Part shown: positions 43,951 to 52,978 of the stretch, piece after piece
Position numbering within the stretch: position 1 is the first letter of the stretch
Layout: each line of letters opens with the position of its first letter
Origin: Antricoccus suffuscus
Lineage (GTDB): Bacteria > Actinomycetota > Actinomycetes > Mycobacteriales > Antricoccaceae
Direction: 5' to 3'
Assembly: GCF_003003235.1 (NCBI RefSeq)
Contig: NZ_PVUE01000001.1
Span: forward strand, 372,001-436,000
DNA: 64,000 nucleotides
Made by a program: the position numbers and the translations under genes
The notes under the pieces: generated by a model
What the model was told of the DNA's origin: nothing
What the model saw: only the letters and a program-made list of their open reading frames with translations
Databases searched by the model: none

Positions 43951-46313
43951 CGGAGGCGATCGCTGAGCAGCCGGCCCGGCTTCCGGGGCGAAGACCGTTG
44001 TTGTCGCGACCGCCGGAGTGGTTTGACAGGTTCCTCGGTTCCGACCCGGGCATGACGCGGCTGCGGATGGCGCTACAAGGTGTCATCACGATTGCGTGCG
44101 CGTTGCTCGCCGAATACCTATTCGTGCATCTGACAGGCGCCCTCGAAATCGATCCGGGCCCGGTGGATCTTCCGCCCGCGCAGGCCGCGGCGATCGCGGG
44201 GCAGCACCATGCGGTTCTCGTCATCGCCATGATGCTCGGTGCAGTGACCGCCATGAACGGCTCGTTCATGGCTGGTAGCGCGTCCAGCCCCGGCGAACAG
44301 CTGATCAACTATTTGCTTATGCCGATACCGCTGGTGGCCGGCCTCGCAACGGGTCTGGCGCTCGGCGCGTATCGCACCCTCGCGCTTCTCTCACTTGTCA
44401 TCTTCCTCGCGGTCGGCGCCTACTGTCGCCGGTTCGGGCCACGAGGGTTCTTCGGCGGCACATTGCTGTTCATGGGCGGCTTCTTCGGGTTCTTCTTACA
44501 CAGCGCGATCGGGCTGGCCGACATAGGCTGGCTCGCCGCGGAGATCTGCGTCGGCGTACTCGTCACCATTCTCGTCAACTTCGTGTTCTTCTACCCGAGG
44601 CCGCAACGTGCGCTCGACCGGCTGCGGCGCAGCTATACGGTCCGGGCGCGATCGGTCGCGGCGTACGCCGCCGCCCTGTTTGAGACGGACCACGACCTGG
44701 AGCGCGCGGCCACCCGCTTGCATCGACAGCTGATACGGCTCAACGAGACGGCGCTGATGATCGACGCACAGTTGGGACATCCGAGGTTGAGCGCGCCCGG
44801 CTTTCCGGCCACCGCGCTGCACCAGCGGCTGTTCGACGCCGAGCTTGCGCTGGGCAACGTCGCTCGGTTCTCCGAGGCTATCTGCCGGCTTGAGACAAGG
44901 CCTCATGTCCTCGACCGGGTCCATCGGGCACTCACCGCAATCCGCGATGGGGACGGGGCGAGCGCGCGCGCTTTGGCCAACCAAGTGCTCGACGAGCTTC
45001 GCGCCACAGCAGAGTCCGAACAGTACGGCTCCCGAGGCCGGGTGCTTCTGCATCGTTTCGGTACGTCGGTGATCACGTTGATCGATGCACTCGAGGCGTG
45101 GCGCACGGTCGGCGTTGAGGAGCCGGCGACCGAACCCGATGAGTTCACGCCGTCGGTGGAGTTGATGGCAGGGTGGCTGCCAGGATCGCGGTCGGTCAGC
45201 GCGACCGCCTCAAACGAACGCGGCGTGGGCCGTCTGGACCGCATCGCGCTGACTCCGAACGTCCGAGTTGCGATCCAGATGGCTGTCGCGGTGACCATCG
45301 CGATCCTGCTCGGCGAGTTGCTGTCCGAACGCCGGTTCTATTGGGCACTGATCGCGGTATTCGTCTCGTTTATGGGCACCAGCAACGTACGCGAGCAGGT
45401 CAACAAGTCTTTCTACCGTGTGGTGGGTACGTTCATCGGAATCATGCTCGGCGCCCTGGTGGCCCACGGCGTCCGCAATCACACCAGCCTGGGAATTGTG
45501 GTGATCCTCGGTGCGGTCTTCCTCGGCATGTACCTGATGCGCATCAGCTACATGTTCATGGTTATCGGGATCACCGTGATGGTGTCATTGCTGTACGTCC
45601 AGTTGAACGAGTTCTCCGACTCGTTGCTTGTGCTGCGCCTCGAGGAGACCGCGATAGGCGGCGCGGTTGCCATCATTACCGTGCTCTGCGTCTTCCCGTT
45701 GCGGACCGGTCGGGTGCTGCGGGTTGCCGCCCGCGAATACATCAGCGCACTGTCATCGGTGGCGACCGCCAGCGCGCGGTTGCTCATCGACCCAGCCCAC
45801 GCGGTCGACCTGCGCCCAGCAGCACGGCAGGTCGACGCGGCGTACCAGGCACTCGACACCACCGTGCGCGCGATTCGACTGCCATTTTGGTCGCCGCAAG
45901 GGGACGGCAAGATCACCGAGCTGGTGCAAATCGCCGCCGCGACACGCAACTATGCGCTCGAGCTCGTCTCCGAAGCCGCACACGTGCAGCCGGTCGAGTG
46001 CGCCCGCACGCAGCTGGAAGACGCCATCGGAACGTTCGAGACGTCGCTGTCGGCCGTGGTTGTGAAACTCGGCGGTGAAGCAGAAGGTGACAATGAAGGG
46101 GAAGGCGACGGCGTCTACATTCGATCCGCGTCGCTGTTCGACCAAGTCATGACCTCGATCCCCGAGCATTTCGAATCTGGTCCGGGGCGCCGGATCCTGC
46201 GCGACCTTGTCCTCATCGACTCCGCTATGGCCTCCATCGCGGAGACCGCGGGGATGACCGTACGGGCACTGGACACGAACGCTTCGGCTATCGACGTCGA
46301 ACACCGCGCGTAG
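43947..46313 (+). CDS. FUSC-family inner-membrane transporter (aromatic acid exporter-like)
   Basis: The 788-residue protein shows the FUSC duplication: two membrane blocks of about five or six helices each (residues about 32-210 and 430-560), each followed by a long soluble helical region. The second block contains MAVAVTIAILLGELLSERRFYWALIAVFVSFMG and NVREQVNKSFYRVVGTFIGIMLGALVA, matching the FUSC signature of YccS/AaeB-type proteins. It probably exports aromatic acids or similar compounds. It starts inside the last codon of the RHH gene, so translation is coupled to it. Confidence 0.85.
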   Translation: MTEAIAEQPARLPGRRPLLSRPPEWFDRFLGSDPGMTRLRMALQGVITIACALLAEYLFVHLTGALEIDPGPVDLPPAQAAAIAGQHHAVLVIAMMLGAVTAMNGSFMAGSASSPGEQLINYLLMPIPLVAGLATGLALGAYRTLALLSLVIFLAVGAYCRRFGPRGFFGGTLLFMGGFFGFFLHSAIGLADIGWLAAEICVGVLVTILVNFVFFYPRPQRALDRLRRSYTVRARSVAAYAAALFETDHDLERAATRLHRQLIRLNETALMIDAQLGHPRLSAPGFPATALHQRLFDAELALGNVARFSEAICRLETRPHVLDRVHRALTAIRDGDGASARALANQVLDELRATAESEQYGSRGRVLLHRFGTSVITLIDALEAWRTVGVEEPATEPDEFTPSVELMAGWLPGSRSVSATASNERGVGRLDRIALTPNVRVAIQMAVAVTIAILLGELLSERRFYWALIAVFVSFMGTSNVREQVNKSFYRVVGTFIGIMLGALVAHGVRNHTSLGIVVILGAVFLGMYLMRISYMFMVIGITVMVSLLYVQLNEFSDSLLVLRLEETAIGGAVAIITVLCVFPLRTGRVLRVAAREYISALSSVATASARLLIDPAHAVDLRPAARQVDAAYQALDTTVRAIRLPFWSPQGDGKITELVQIAAATRNYALELVSEAAHVQPVECARTQLEDAIGTFETSLSAVVVKLGGEAEGDNEGEGDGVYIRSASLFDQVMTSIPEHFESGPGRRILRDLVLIDSAMASIAETAGMTVRALDTNASAIDVEHRA

Positions 46314-46396
46314 ACCGGGCCCGGCCGCTCAGAATTTGCGCGCAGCCTCGCCCGGCATCCGCTCCTCTGCGGCACTTGGTGTGTTTGGCAGGCTCG

Positions 46397-47638
46397 TCAG
46401 AGTTCCACGTCGCCGGAGCGGAGCGAGGCAAGGATCGTACGCAGGAGAATCTCGTCCGTGCCGTCCGCGACCCGCAAGGCCCGGAACGTGCTCAGCGCTT
46501 CGACGAGATGCAGCTCGTTGGAGAACCCGATCGCGCCGTGCGTCTGGATGGCGCGATCGACCGCATAATTGGCGGCCTCGATCGCGAGGTACTTCATCAT
46601 CGGAAGCTCCTTGCGAGCAGGCCTACCTTCATCAAGAAGTCGAGCCGTGTTGAGTGCGACGAGATGCGCTGCGTGAAGTCGCGCCGATGCCTCAGCAAGC
46701 GGGTGACCAATTGCTTGCCGGTCGAGCAGCGGCTCGCCGAACGTCTCACGCTGAGCCCCATAGTCAAGCGCCGTCTGGAGGGCCCAGGTGCCGGTGGCGA
46801 CTGCGCGCGCAGAGTTGTAGATCCGTCCGAGCGAGACTCCCTGCATCGCGGCGCGGAACCCTCGATGCTGGGTGCCGATCAACTGCCATGGCTCAAGTCG
46901 GACATCCTCAAAGACGGTCTCGCCCTCGTTGCCGCCGATCTCGCCCCACATCTTGATGATCGAATGCAGCTCGAGTCCGGGACTGTCCATCGGGACCAGG
47001 AAGGCGCTGATGCCGCCCTTGCGCGCGGCTTGGGCGTCGGGGTCGGTCACGGCGAACACGACCATCCAGTCGGCGATCGGGACGTGCGTGGTCCAGATCT
47101 TGCGACCGTTGAGCGCCCATCCATCGCCGGACGGCGTGGCTCTGGTGGTCATCGCCATCGCATCCGAGCCGGCTCCGGGTTCTGACATTCCGAAGCAGAG
47201 GATTTGTTCACCGCTGATCAGGTTCGGCCATACTCGCTCCTTGACCTCATCGGTGATTCCCTCTAGAGCGATGCTGGGCCCAAAGGCCCAGTGTGAGATG
47301 GCGAACTGGGCCAGCCAGTTGCCGGGCGGGCACAACTCGTACACCCGTTTCCATGCTAGGTAGTAGGCCAGGTGTCCGAGTCCCGAACCTCCGAGGTGGG
47401 TCGGGACAGCGAGGTTGAAGTATCCAGCCTCGGCAGATGCCATGCGTATGTCTCGAATGATCTGGACGACCTCCGGAACGAGACGCCCGTCATTGTCATA
47501 GTGCTGTCGTGGGTCCTCGAGAAGCGCGCGGTGCGTCTCGTGTCGCCCAATCACTTCCTTCCGGACAAATCCGTCCAGTCCGGACACGAGGTCGGCGAGG
47601 TAATCAGGGATGAGATCCGACGTTGGGCTGCTAGACAT
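46397..47638 (-). CDS. Acyl-CoA dehydrogenase family protein
   Basis: The 413-residue protein has FNLAVPTHLGGSGLGHLAYYL, FGMSEPGAGSDAMAMTTRA, GRKIWTTH, EGETVFEDVRLEPWQLIGTQ and the C-terminal IQTHGAIGFSNELHLVEALS and RVADGTDEILLRTIL, a complete ACAD. It stands alone on the minus strand between the FUSC transporter and the nitrate operon, with no thioester partners nearby. No clear Shine-Dalgarno precedes the ATG, so the start is provisional. The substrate is unknown. Confidence 0.87.
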   Translation of the reverse strand: MSSSPTSDLIPDYLADLVSGLDGFVRKEVIGRHETHRALLEDPRQHYDNDGRLVPEVVQIIRDIRMASAEAGYFNLAVPTHLGGSGLGHLAYYLAWKRVYELCPPGNWLAQFAISHWAFGPSIALEGITDEVKERVWPNLISGEQILCFGMSEPGAGSDAMAMTTRATPSGDGWALNGRKIWTTHVPIADWMVVFAVTDPDAQAARKGGISAFLVPMDSPGLELHSIIKMWGEIGGNEGETVFEDVRLEPWQLIGTQHRGFRAAMQGVSLGRIYNSARAVATGTWALQTALDYGAQRETFGEPLLDRQAIGHPLAEASARLHAAHLVALNTARLLDEGRPARKELPMMKYLAIEAANYAVDRAIQTHGAIGFSNELHLVEALSTFRALRVADGTDEILLRTILASLRSGDVEL

Positions 47639-47798
47639 GGGGAGGCGCTGCCTTTCGGGTGACGCTGGGTTCTGATGCCGTTTCCGCTTAAGTCCAATCT
47701 GTCATATCAAGGTCGTAATGTCCGGCCGCCGCAGAAGTTGTGCCGGCGCTATAAGAACGCGCGACGCTCACCCGCAACCGGCATCCTGTGCGTTCGCC

Positions 47799-47836
47799 GT
47801 TACCAGGGATTTACGCGTGACGCGGATTTCTGAAAC
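47799..47836 (+). promoter_or_regulatory. Partial GlnR-type site upstream of narK
   Basis: GTTAC (47799-47803) and GAAAC (47832-47836) lie exactly 33 bp apart, the distance between the first a-box and the second b-box in the actinobacterial GlnR consensus. The two intermediate boxes are poorly conserved here (TTTAC at 47810, CGCGG at 47821). Given the nitrate-assimilation genes that follow, GlnR control is plausible but the match is only half complete. Confidence 0.3.
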
Positions 47837-47862
47837 ATCGCATTCCTAGCCTCATGACTATC

Positions 47863-47877
47863 ACCCACGACGTGGGT
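47863..47877 (+). promoter_or_regulatory. Inverted repeat in the narK leader
   Basis: ACCCACG (47863-47869) and CGTGGGT (47871-47877) are perfect inverted copies around one base. It lies 18 nt before the GTG start of narK, just upstream of the GGAGG (47885-47889). It could be an operator or a short stem controlling access to the ribosome-binding site. Confidence 0.45.
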
Positions 47878-47895
47878 CATAGATGGAGGCCGAAT

Positions 47896-49221
47896 GTGAC
47901 CACCCAAAGCGTGAACCAACAACCGTCCGAGACCGCACCCAAGAACCCGGTCCACCGCAGTGGCCGCTGGATCGACAACTGGGACGCCGAGGACGAGACC
48001 TTCTGGCGCAACGGCGGCAAGAAGATCGCCAACCGAAACCTCGGTATCTCGGTCTTCGCGGAGTTCCTCGGGTTTGGGATATGGGCGCTCTGGAGCATCG
48101 TCGTACCGCAGCTGAACTCTGTGGGCTTCGCCTTCACCATCGACCAACAGTTCTGGCTGATCGCCGTGCCCAGCCTTGTCGGAGCTACCCTTAGAATCCC
48201 TTATACGTTCGCGATCCCAATGTTCGGGGGGCGCAATTGGACCGTTGTCTCGGCGTTATTGCTCCTGGTGCCGACCGGGTTGCTTGCTTACTTTGTCTCC
48301 CGTCCAGAGACATCGTTCGGCGTCATGCTCCTCGTGGCTGCGACGGCCGGCGTCGGCGGTGGAAATTTCGCGTCGTCGATGGCCAATATCTCGTTCTTCT
48401 ACCCGCAGAAGGAGAAGGGGAGAGCGCTTGGGCTTAACGCGGCCGGGGGCAACGTCGGTACGGCGGCCGTTCAGTTCGCCGTACCGATTGTGATCGCTAT
48501 CGGTGCTGGCATCGCGCTGGAGCGCGCTGGGCTGATGATGATCCCGTTCATTCTGCTCGCCGGGTTCCTCGCATGGCGTTTCATGGACAACCTCACGTCC
48601 GCCAAGGCCGACTTCCGGGCGTTCGCCGCCGCGGCCCGCAACAAGCACACCTGGATCATCTCCTTCCTCTACATCGGGACATTTGGGTCGTTCATCGGTT
48701 ACTCCGGCGCATTTCCGACCCTGCTCAAGGGCCAGTTTCCGCAGATGACGCTGTCGATCGCTTTCATGGGGGCACTTGTCGGCTCCCTAACCCGCCCGCT
48801 CGGCGGCATTATCGCCGACAAGGTCGGCGGTGCGAGGGTGACGATTGCGTCGTTCATCGTCATGGCCATCGGCGCGTACGGCGCGATCCTGGCGCTTGGG
48901 TCAGGGAACTTCATCTTGTTCTTCCTCTCATTCATGCTGCTGTTCATCGCGACGGGGGTCGGCAACGGTTCGACGTACCGGATGATTCCGGCCGTGTTTA
49001 CAGTGAATCCGAAAGCGGCGGCCGGCTGTATCGGCATCGCGGGCGCGATTGGCGCATTCGGCGGCTTCCTCATTCCGCGTGGATTCGCGGTCTCTAACCA
49101 GATCGCGGGAAGCCTCATACCGGCGCTGTATGTCTTCATCGGCGTCTATCTGGTGATGGCCGTGACGACCTGGGCGGTCTACCAACGCCGTGGTGCCCCG
49201 ATGGCGACTGCGAAGATCTAA
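47896..49221 (+). CDS. narK: Nitrate/nitrite MFS transporter
   Basis: The GTG at 47896 has GGAGG six nt upstream and is preferred to an ATG 42 nt earlier, giving 441 residues. It has the nitrate-porter family pattern: ISVFAEFLGFGIWALWS in the first helix, LVGATLRIPYTFAIPMFGGRNW, and the signature AGVGGGNFASSMANISFFYP, which contributes the nitrate site with conserved Arg and Gly residues. A second such segment, GATGVGNGSTYRMIPAVF-like, is in the C half. It imports nitrate or exchanges nitrite. It heads the eight-gene assimilatory operon and its stop overlaps the reductase start (TAATG). Confidence 0.93.
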   Translation: MTTQSVNQQPSETAPKNPVHRSGRWIDNWDAEDETFWRNGGKKIANRNLGISVFAEFLGFGIWALWSIVVPQLNSVGFAFTIDQQFWLIAVPSLVGATLRIPYTFAIPMFGGRNWTVVSALLLLVPTGLLAYFVSRPETSFGVMLLVAATAGVGGGNFASSMANISFFYPQKEKGRALGLNAAGGNVGTAAVQFAVPIVIAIGAGIALERAGLMMIPFILLAGFLAWRFMDNLTSAKADFRAFAAAARNKHTWIISFLYIGTFGSFIGYSGAFPTLLKGQFPQMTLSIAFMGALVGSLTRPLGGIIADKVGGARVTIASFIVMAIGAYGAILALGSGNFILFFLSFMLLFIATGVGNGSTYRMIPAVFTVNPKAAAGCIGIAGAIGAFGGFLIPRGFAVSNQIAGSLIPALYVFIGVYLVMAVTTWAVYQRRGAPMATAKI

Positions 49222-51344
49222 TGTCTCGACCGGATCCCACCAACACGCACTGCCCGTACTGCGCCCTGCAGTGTGCGATGTCCCTCGCTGGAGACGACGT
49301 CTCAGAGCTCGAGGTCAAGGGCCGAGACTTCCCGACCAACAACGGCGGAATGTGTCAGAAGGGTTGGACGAGTGCAGCGGTCCTGAGTACGCCGGACCGC
49401 ATCACGAGCCCACTCATCAAAGACGCGGACGGCGAGCTGCGCAGCGCGTCATGGGGCGCGGCGCTGGACCTTGTGGCAGCGCAAATCCGCGTGACGCAAG
49501 AGAAGTACGGCGAGGACTCCGTTGCGGTCTTCGGCGGGGGCGGCCTGACGAACGAGAAGGCCTACGCGCTGGGCAAGTTCGCGCGCACGGTGCTGCGCAC
49601 GCCGAACATCGATTACAACGGCCGGTTCTGTATGGCCAGCGCGGCCGCGGCGGTGAACCGATCCCTCGGGATCGACCGCGGACTACCCTTCCCGTTGACG
49701 GATCTGGGTGGTGCGCAGGCGATTCTCCTGCTTGGAAGTAACGTCGCCGAGACGATGCCGCCGTCGTTGCGGCACTTCGCCGGTGCGCGTGAGCGAGGCG
49801 GACTGGTGGTCGTCGACCCACGTCGGTCGGCTACCGCGGCCCTGACCGAGGACGGTGCGGGAATGCACCTGCAACCGGTCCCCGGCACCGATCTGGTCGT
49901 TCTTCTCGCGCTGTTGCACATCGTGTGGGCGGAGAACCTCGCAGACCGGGACTACCTGTCAGATAGGACAAGTGGCGCCGGCGATGTACGCCGAAGCGTC
50001 GCGACCTGGTGGCCGGAGCGTGCAGAGCAGGTATGTGGAATAGCGGCCGACGAGCTGCGCCAGGTGGCGCGGGCCTTGGCGGCGGCGTCCGCGTCACGAG
50101 GCGGGACAGGCGCCTACATCCTGACCGGACGAGGTGTGGAGCAGTCGACGCAGGGGACTGCGACCGTCACGGCGGCGATCAACCTCGCGCTCGCGCTCGG
50201 TCTACCGGGGCGTCAGGGCAGTGGGTACGGCGCCATCACCGGCCAGGGCAACGGGCAGGGCGGACGTGAGCATGGGCAGAAATCCGATCAGCTGCCCGGT
50301 TATCGCAAGATCGACGACCCGCTAGCACGCGCGCACGTCGCGAAGGTCTGGGGCGTGGACCCGGCATCGATCCCGGGTCCGGGTAAGCCCGCGGTGCAGC
50401 TACTCCAGGACCTTGGAACCTCTGGCGGCCCGAAGATCCTGATGGTCCACGGCAGCAATCTCGCCGTCAGCGCACCCAACGCCGGCAACGTCATTGACCG
50501 ACTCAGGTCGCTGGACATGCTCGTCGTATGCGATTTCGTCCCGTCCGAGACGGCACTTCTCGCGGACGTCGTACTGCCGGTCACCCAATGGGCGGAGGAA
50601 GAGGGCACCATGACCTCCCTCGAGGGACGGGTGATCCGGCGCCGTAAGGCACTCGATCCTCCGGAGGGCGTGCGATCCGAACTGGAGGTCCTCGCAGAAC
50701 TTGCCGCCAGGCTCGCGCCGTCGGTCAGCTTCGACACCGACCCATCAGTGGTGTTCGACGAACTTGCCCGGGCCAGTGCGGGCGGGCCGGCCGACTACAG
50801 CGGGCTGAGCCACGAGCGCCTCGACAGCGAGCCCGTGTCCGGCTACTACTGGCCGGTACCGCGGCCGGATCATCCTGGTACGCCGAGGCTCTTCCAAGAC
50901 GGGTTCCCAACTACCGATGGGAAAGCGCGCATGGTGGCCGTCGATCACGTGGGCCCGAACGAAGATCTGCGCGCCGATGCGCCGATCTACCTCCTCACCG
51001 GGCGCGTGCTGTCGCACTACCAGTCGGGCGCGCAAACTCGCCGCATCTCTGAGCTCAACCGAGCCGAGCCAGCGCCGTACGTCGAAATGCATCCGCTGCT
51101 GGCGATCCGGCTCGGGGTCGATGACGGTGACGCCGTACGGCTGACCACGAGCCGCGGATCGATTGAGGCGGTGGCGCGGTGGAACGACAAGATCCGGCCA
51201 GACAGCGTTTTCATGCCCTTTCATTGGGGTGGGTCAGGCAGCGTCAACCAGATCACGAACGATGCGACAGACCCGATCTCCGGAATGCCGGAGTTCAAAG
51301 TGTGCGCGGTCGACGTCCAATGCTTAGCAAAGGTCAGCCGATGA
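49221..51344 (+). CDS. nasA: Assimilatory nitrate reductase, molybdopterin catalytic subunit
   Basis: The 707-residue protein starts with a 4Fe-4S motif THCPYCALQCAM plus the fourth Cys in NGGMCQKGW, then FGGGGLTNEKAYALGKFAR, NYNGRFCM-like and NVAETMPP, all found in NarB/NasA-type reductases with bis-MGD. The C-terminal domain has the MGD-binding VYLLTGRVLSHYQSG-like region and HPLLAIRLGVDDGDAV. It lacks the C-terminal BFD-like [2Fe-2S] segment of some NasA proteins, which is instead on the next gene. It reduces nitrate to nitrite in the cytoplasm. Confidence 0.93.
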   Translation: MSRPDPTNTHCPYCALQCAMSLAGDDVSELEVKGRDFPTNNGGMCQKGWTSAAVLSTPDRITSPLIKDADGELRSASWGAALDLVAAQIRVTQEKYGEDSVAVFGGGGLTNEKAYALGKFARTVLRTPNIDYNGRFCMASAAAAVNRSLGIDRGLPFPLTDLGGAQAILLLGSNVAETMPPSLRHFAGARERGGLVVVDPRRSATAALTEDGAGMHLQPVPGTDLVVLLALLHIVWAENLADRDYLSDRTSGAGDVRRSVATWWPERAEQVCGIAADELRQVARALAAASASRGGTGAYILTGRGVEQSTQGTATVTAAINLALALGLPGRQGSGYGAITGQGNGQGGREHGQKSDQLPGYRKIDDPLARAHVAKVWGVDPASIPGPGKPAVQLLQDLGTSGGPKILMVHGSNLAVSAPNAGNVIDRLRSLDMLVVCDFVPSETALLADVVLPVTQWAEEEGTMTSLEGRVIRRRKALDPPEGVRSELEVLAELAARLAPSVSFDTDPSVVFDELARASAGGPADYSGLSHERLDSEPVSGYYWPVPRPDHPGTPRLFQDGFPTTDGKARMVAVDHVGPNEDLRADAPIYLLTGRVLSHYQSGAQTRRISELNRAEPAPYVEMHPLLAIRLGVDDGDAVRLTTSRGSIEAVARWNDKIRPDSVFMPFHWGGSGSVNQITNDATDPISGMPEFKVCAVDVQCLAKVSR

Positions 51345-52978
51345 CAGACAAAAAGGTTGTCGTCGTCGGCAACGGCATGGTCGGCTCGAGGTTCGTCGAG
51401 GACCTTGTGGCCCGGGACCCGGATGAGCGGTTCCAGATCACCGTGCTCGGAGCGGAGGAGTACGCCCCTTACAACCGAGTGCTGCTCAGCGAGGTCGTGG
51501 CGGGCAACGTCGGTGTGGCGTCATTGACGTTGCCGTCGACGAACGATTCGCCTAGAGCACGCATCATGCGTGGGACGACGGCCATTGCGCTGGATCGACG
51601 TGGCCGGCGCGTCATCACCGCGGACGGGGGTGTCCATCCGTATGACTACGTCGTACTCGCCGCCGGCTCGAAGGCGAGAATCCCGGCTACTAGGGGACTA
51701 TCGCCTATCGGCGGACTTCCCGCCGGCGTCCACGCACTGCGCACCCTTGATGACGCCCGTGAGATCGTGGCCGCGACCGTGAATGCCCGGCGCGCAGTAG
51801 TCGTGGGCGGGGGAGTGCTCGGGCTCGAGGCAGCCTGTGGGTTAGCGAAGCGCGGGCTCCGGGTGACGCTGCTTCACGGTTCGTCGAATGTGATGGGTCG
51901 CCAGCTCGGACCGGAGGCGGCCGCCGTGGTCGCGCGCGCGGTCGCGGGCCTGGACATCGATCTGCGCACAGATGTCGTGACCGAGCAATTCGTCCTCCGG
52001 GACGGCCGGGTGACAGCCGTGCGGTTTGCCGCCGAGCAGATCGATACCGACCTGGTCGTGCTGGCGTGCGGCACGATCCCGGAGACCGTGATCGCTTCCA
52101 GCGCGGGCCTTTCGGTCGCAGAGGGTGTCGTGGTGAATCGCAACCTCGCGAGCCCGGATGATCCGTGCGTCTTCGCCATCGGCGATTGTGCGCAACCGTC
52201 CGAGGGCTCGAGCGGTTTGATTGCGCAAGGGTGGGAGCAGTCGCGGCGCCTTGCTGCCCAACTGACACGTTCACGCGCTCCGGAGTCGCCCACGCTGATC
52301 CGCGATACGCCGCGTCGACCGAGCATGGCGCTGCGCATCGCAATGGAGCACCTATCTTCTGCTCAGCTCGACGCGCGCGGCACCGACGTCGTACGTCTCA
52401 AGGCGGCCGGTCTCGACGTCGTGACCATGGGCGCCCGCCCGGATGCGGCGAATTCTGCGCAACGGGTCGTGCGCCTCAGCGATCCTGCGGCGGGCCGTTT
52501 CCTTGAAGTGGTCGTCGAAGACGGCCGACTCACAGGGGCCGTCTGTGTCGGGTCGGGTCAGGTCGGTGCCGACCTCGTCGTGACCTACACGCGGGGTACG
52601 CCGGTGCCGACCGACCCTGCGTACCTCCTGCTGCGGTCTTTAGGTGGTACGCCGGCCACGGCGAACGACCCCACCGCCATGCCGGAGGACACAGCGGTCT
52701 GCCGCTGTAATGGGGTGACGAAACGAGACATCGTCACCGGATGGCGAGACGGCGCGGCTACGCTTGATCAGATTGCGTCCGTCACGCGGGCGACCACCGG
52801 TTGCGGCGGCTGCAAAGAGGCGGTGGCCGGCCTTATCGACTGGATGGCGAAGTCCGACCCCGACCGGTCGTCCTCTCCCATAGGCGGCGCCGGCGGAGAG
52901 AACAGTGTTACGGCCCCGAAACACGCGGTTACGACGGCGAAACCGTTGATGCACTCGGCCGAAACCCGCCGTGGATAA
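51341..52978 (+). CDS. FAD-dependent NAD(P)H oxidoreductase with BFD-like [2Fe-2S] domain (nitrate reductase electron-transfer subunit)
   Basis: The ATG at 51341 overlaps the nitrate-reductase stop (ATGA), giving 545 residues. It resembles the N-terminal half of NirB: FAD motif VVVVGNGMVGSRFVEDL, LSEVVAGN, NAD motif VVVGGGVLGLEAACGLAKRG and CVFAIGDCAQ. A BFD-like cluster domain follows, with Cys in VCRCNGVTKRDI and TGCGGCKEAV. It likely feeds NAD(P)H electrons to the molybdoenzyme, filling the role of NasB/NasC reductase partners. It is a clear paralogue of the N half of NirB encoded next. Confidence 0.85.
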   Translation: MTDKKVVVVGNGMVGSRFVEDLVARDPDERFQITVLGAEEYAPYNRVLLSEVVAGNVGVASLTLPSTNDSPRARIMRGTTAIALDRRGRRVITADGGVHPYDYVVLAAGSKARIPATRGLSPIGGLPAGVHALRTLDDAREIVAATVNARRAVVVGGGVLGLEAACGLAKRGLRVTLLHGSSNVMGRQLGPEAAAVVARAVAGLDIDLRTDVVTEQFVLRDGRVTAVRFAAEQIDTDLVVLACGTIPETVIASSAGLSVAEGVVVNRNLASPDDPCVFAIGDCAQPSEGSSGLIAQGWEQSRRLAAQLTRSRAPESPTLIRDTPRRPSMALRIAMEHLSSAQLDARGTDVVRLKAAGLDVVTMGARPDAANSAQRVVRLSDPAAGRFLEVVVEDGRLTGAVCVGSGQVGADLVVTYTRGTPVPTDPAYLLLRSLGGTPATANDPTAMPEDTAVCRCNGVTKRDIVTGWRDGAATLDQIASVTRATTGCGGCKEAVAGLIDWMAKSDPDRSSSPIGGAGGENSVTAPKHAVTTAKPLMHSAETRRG

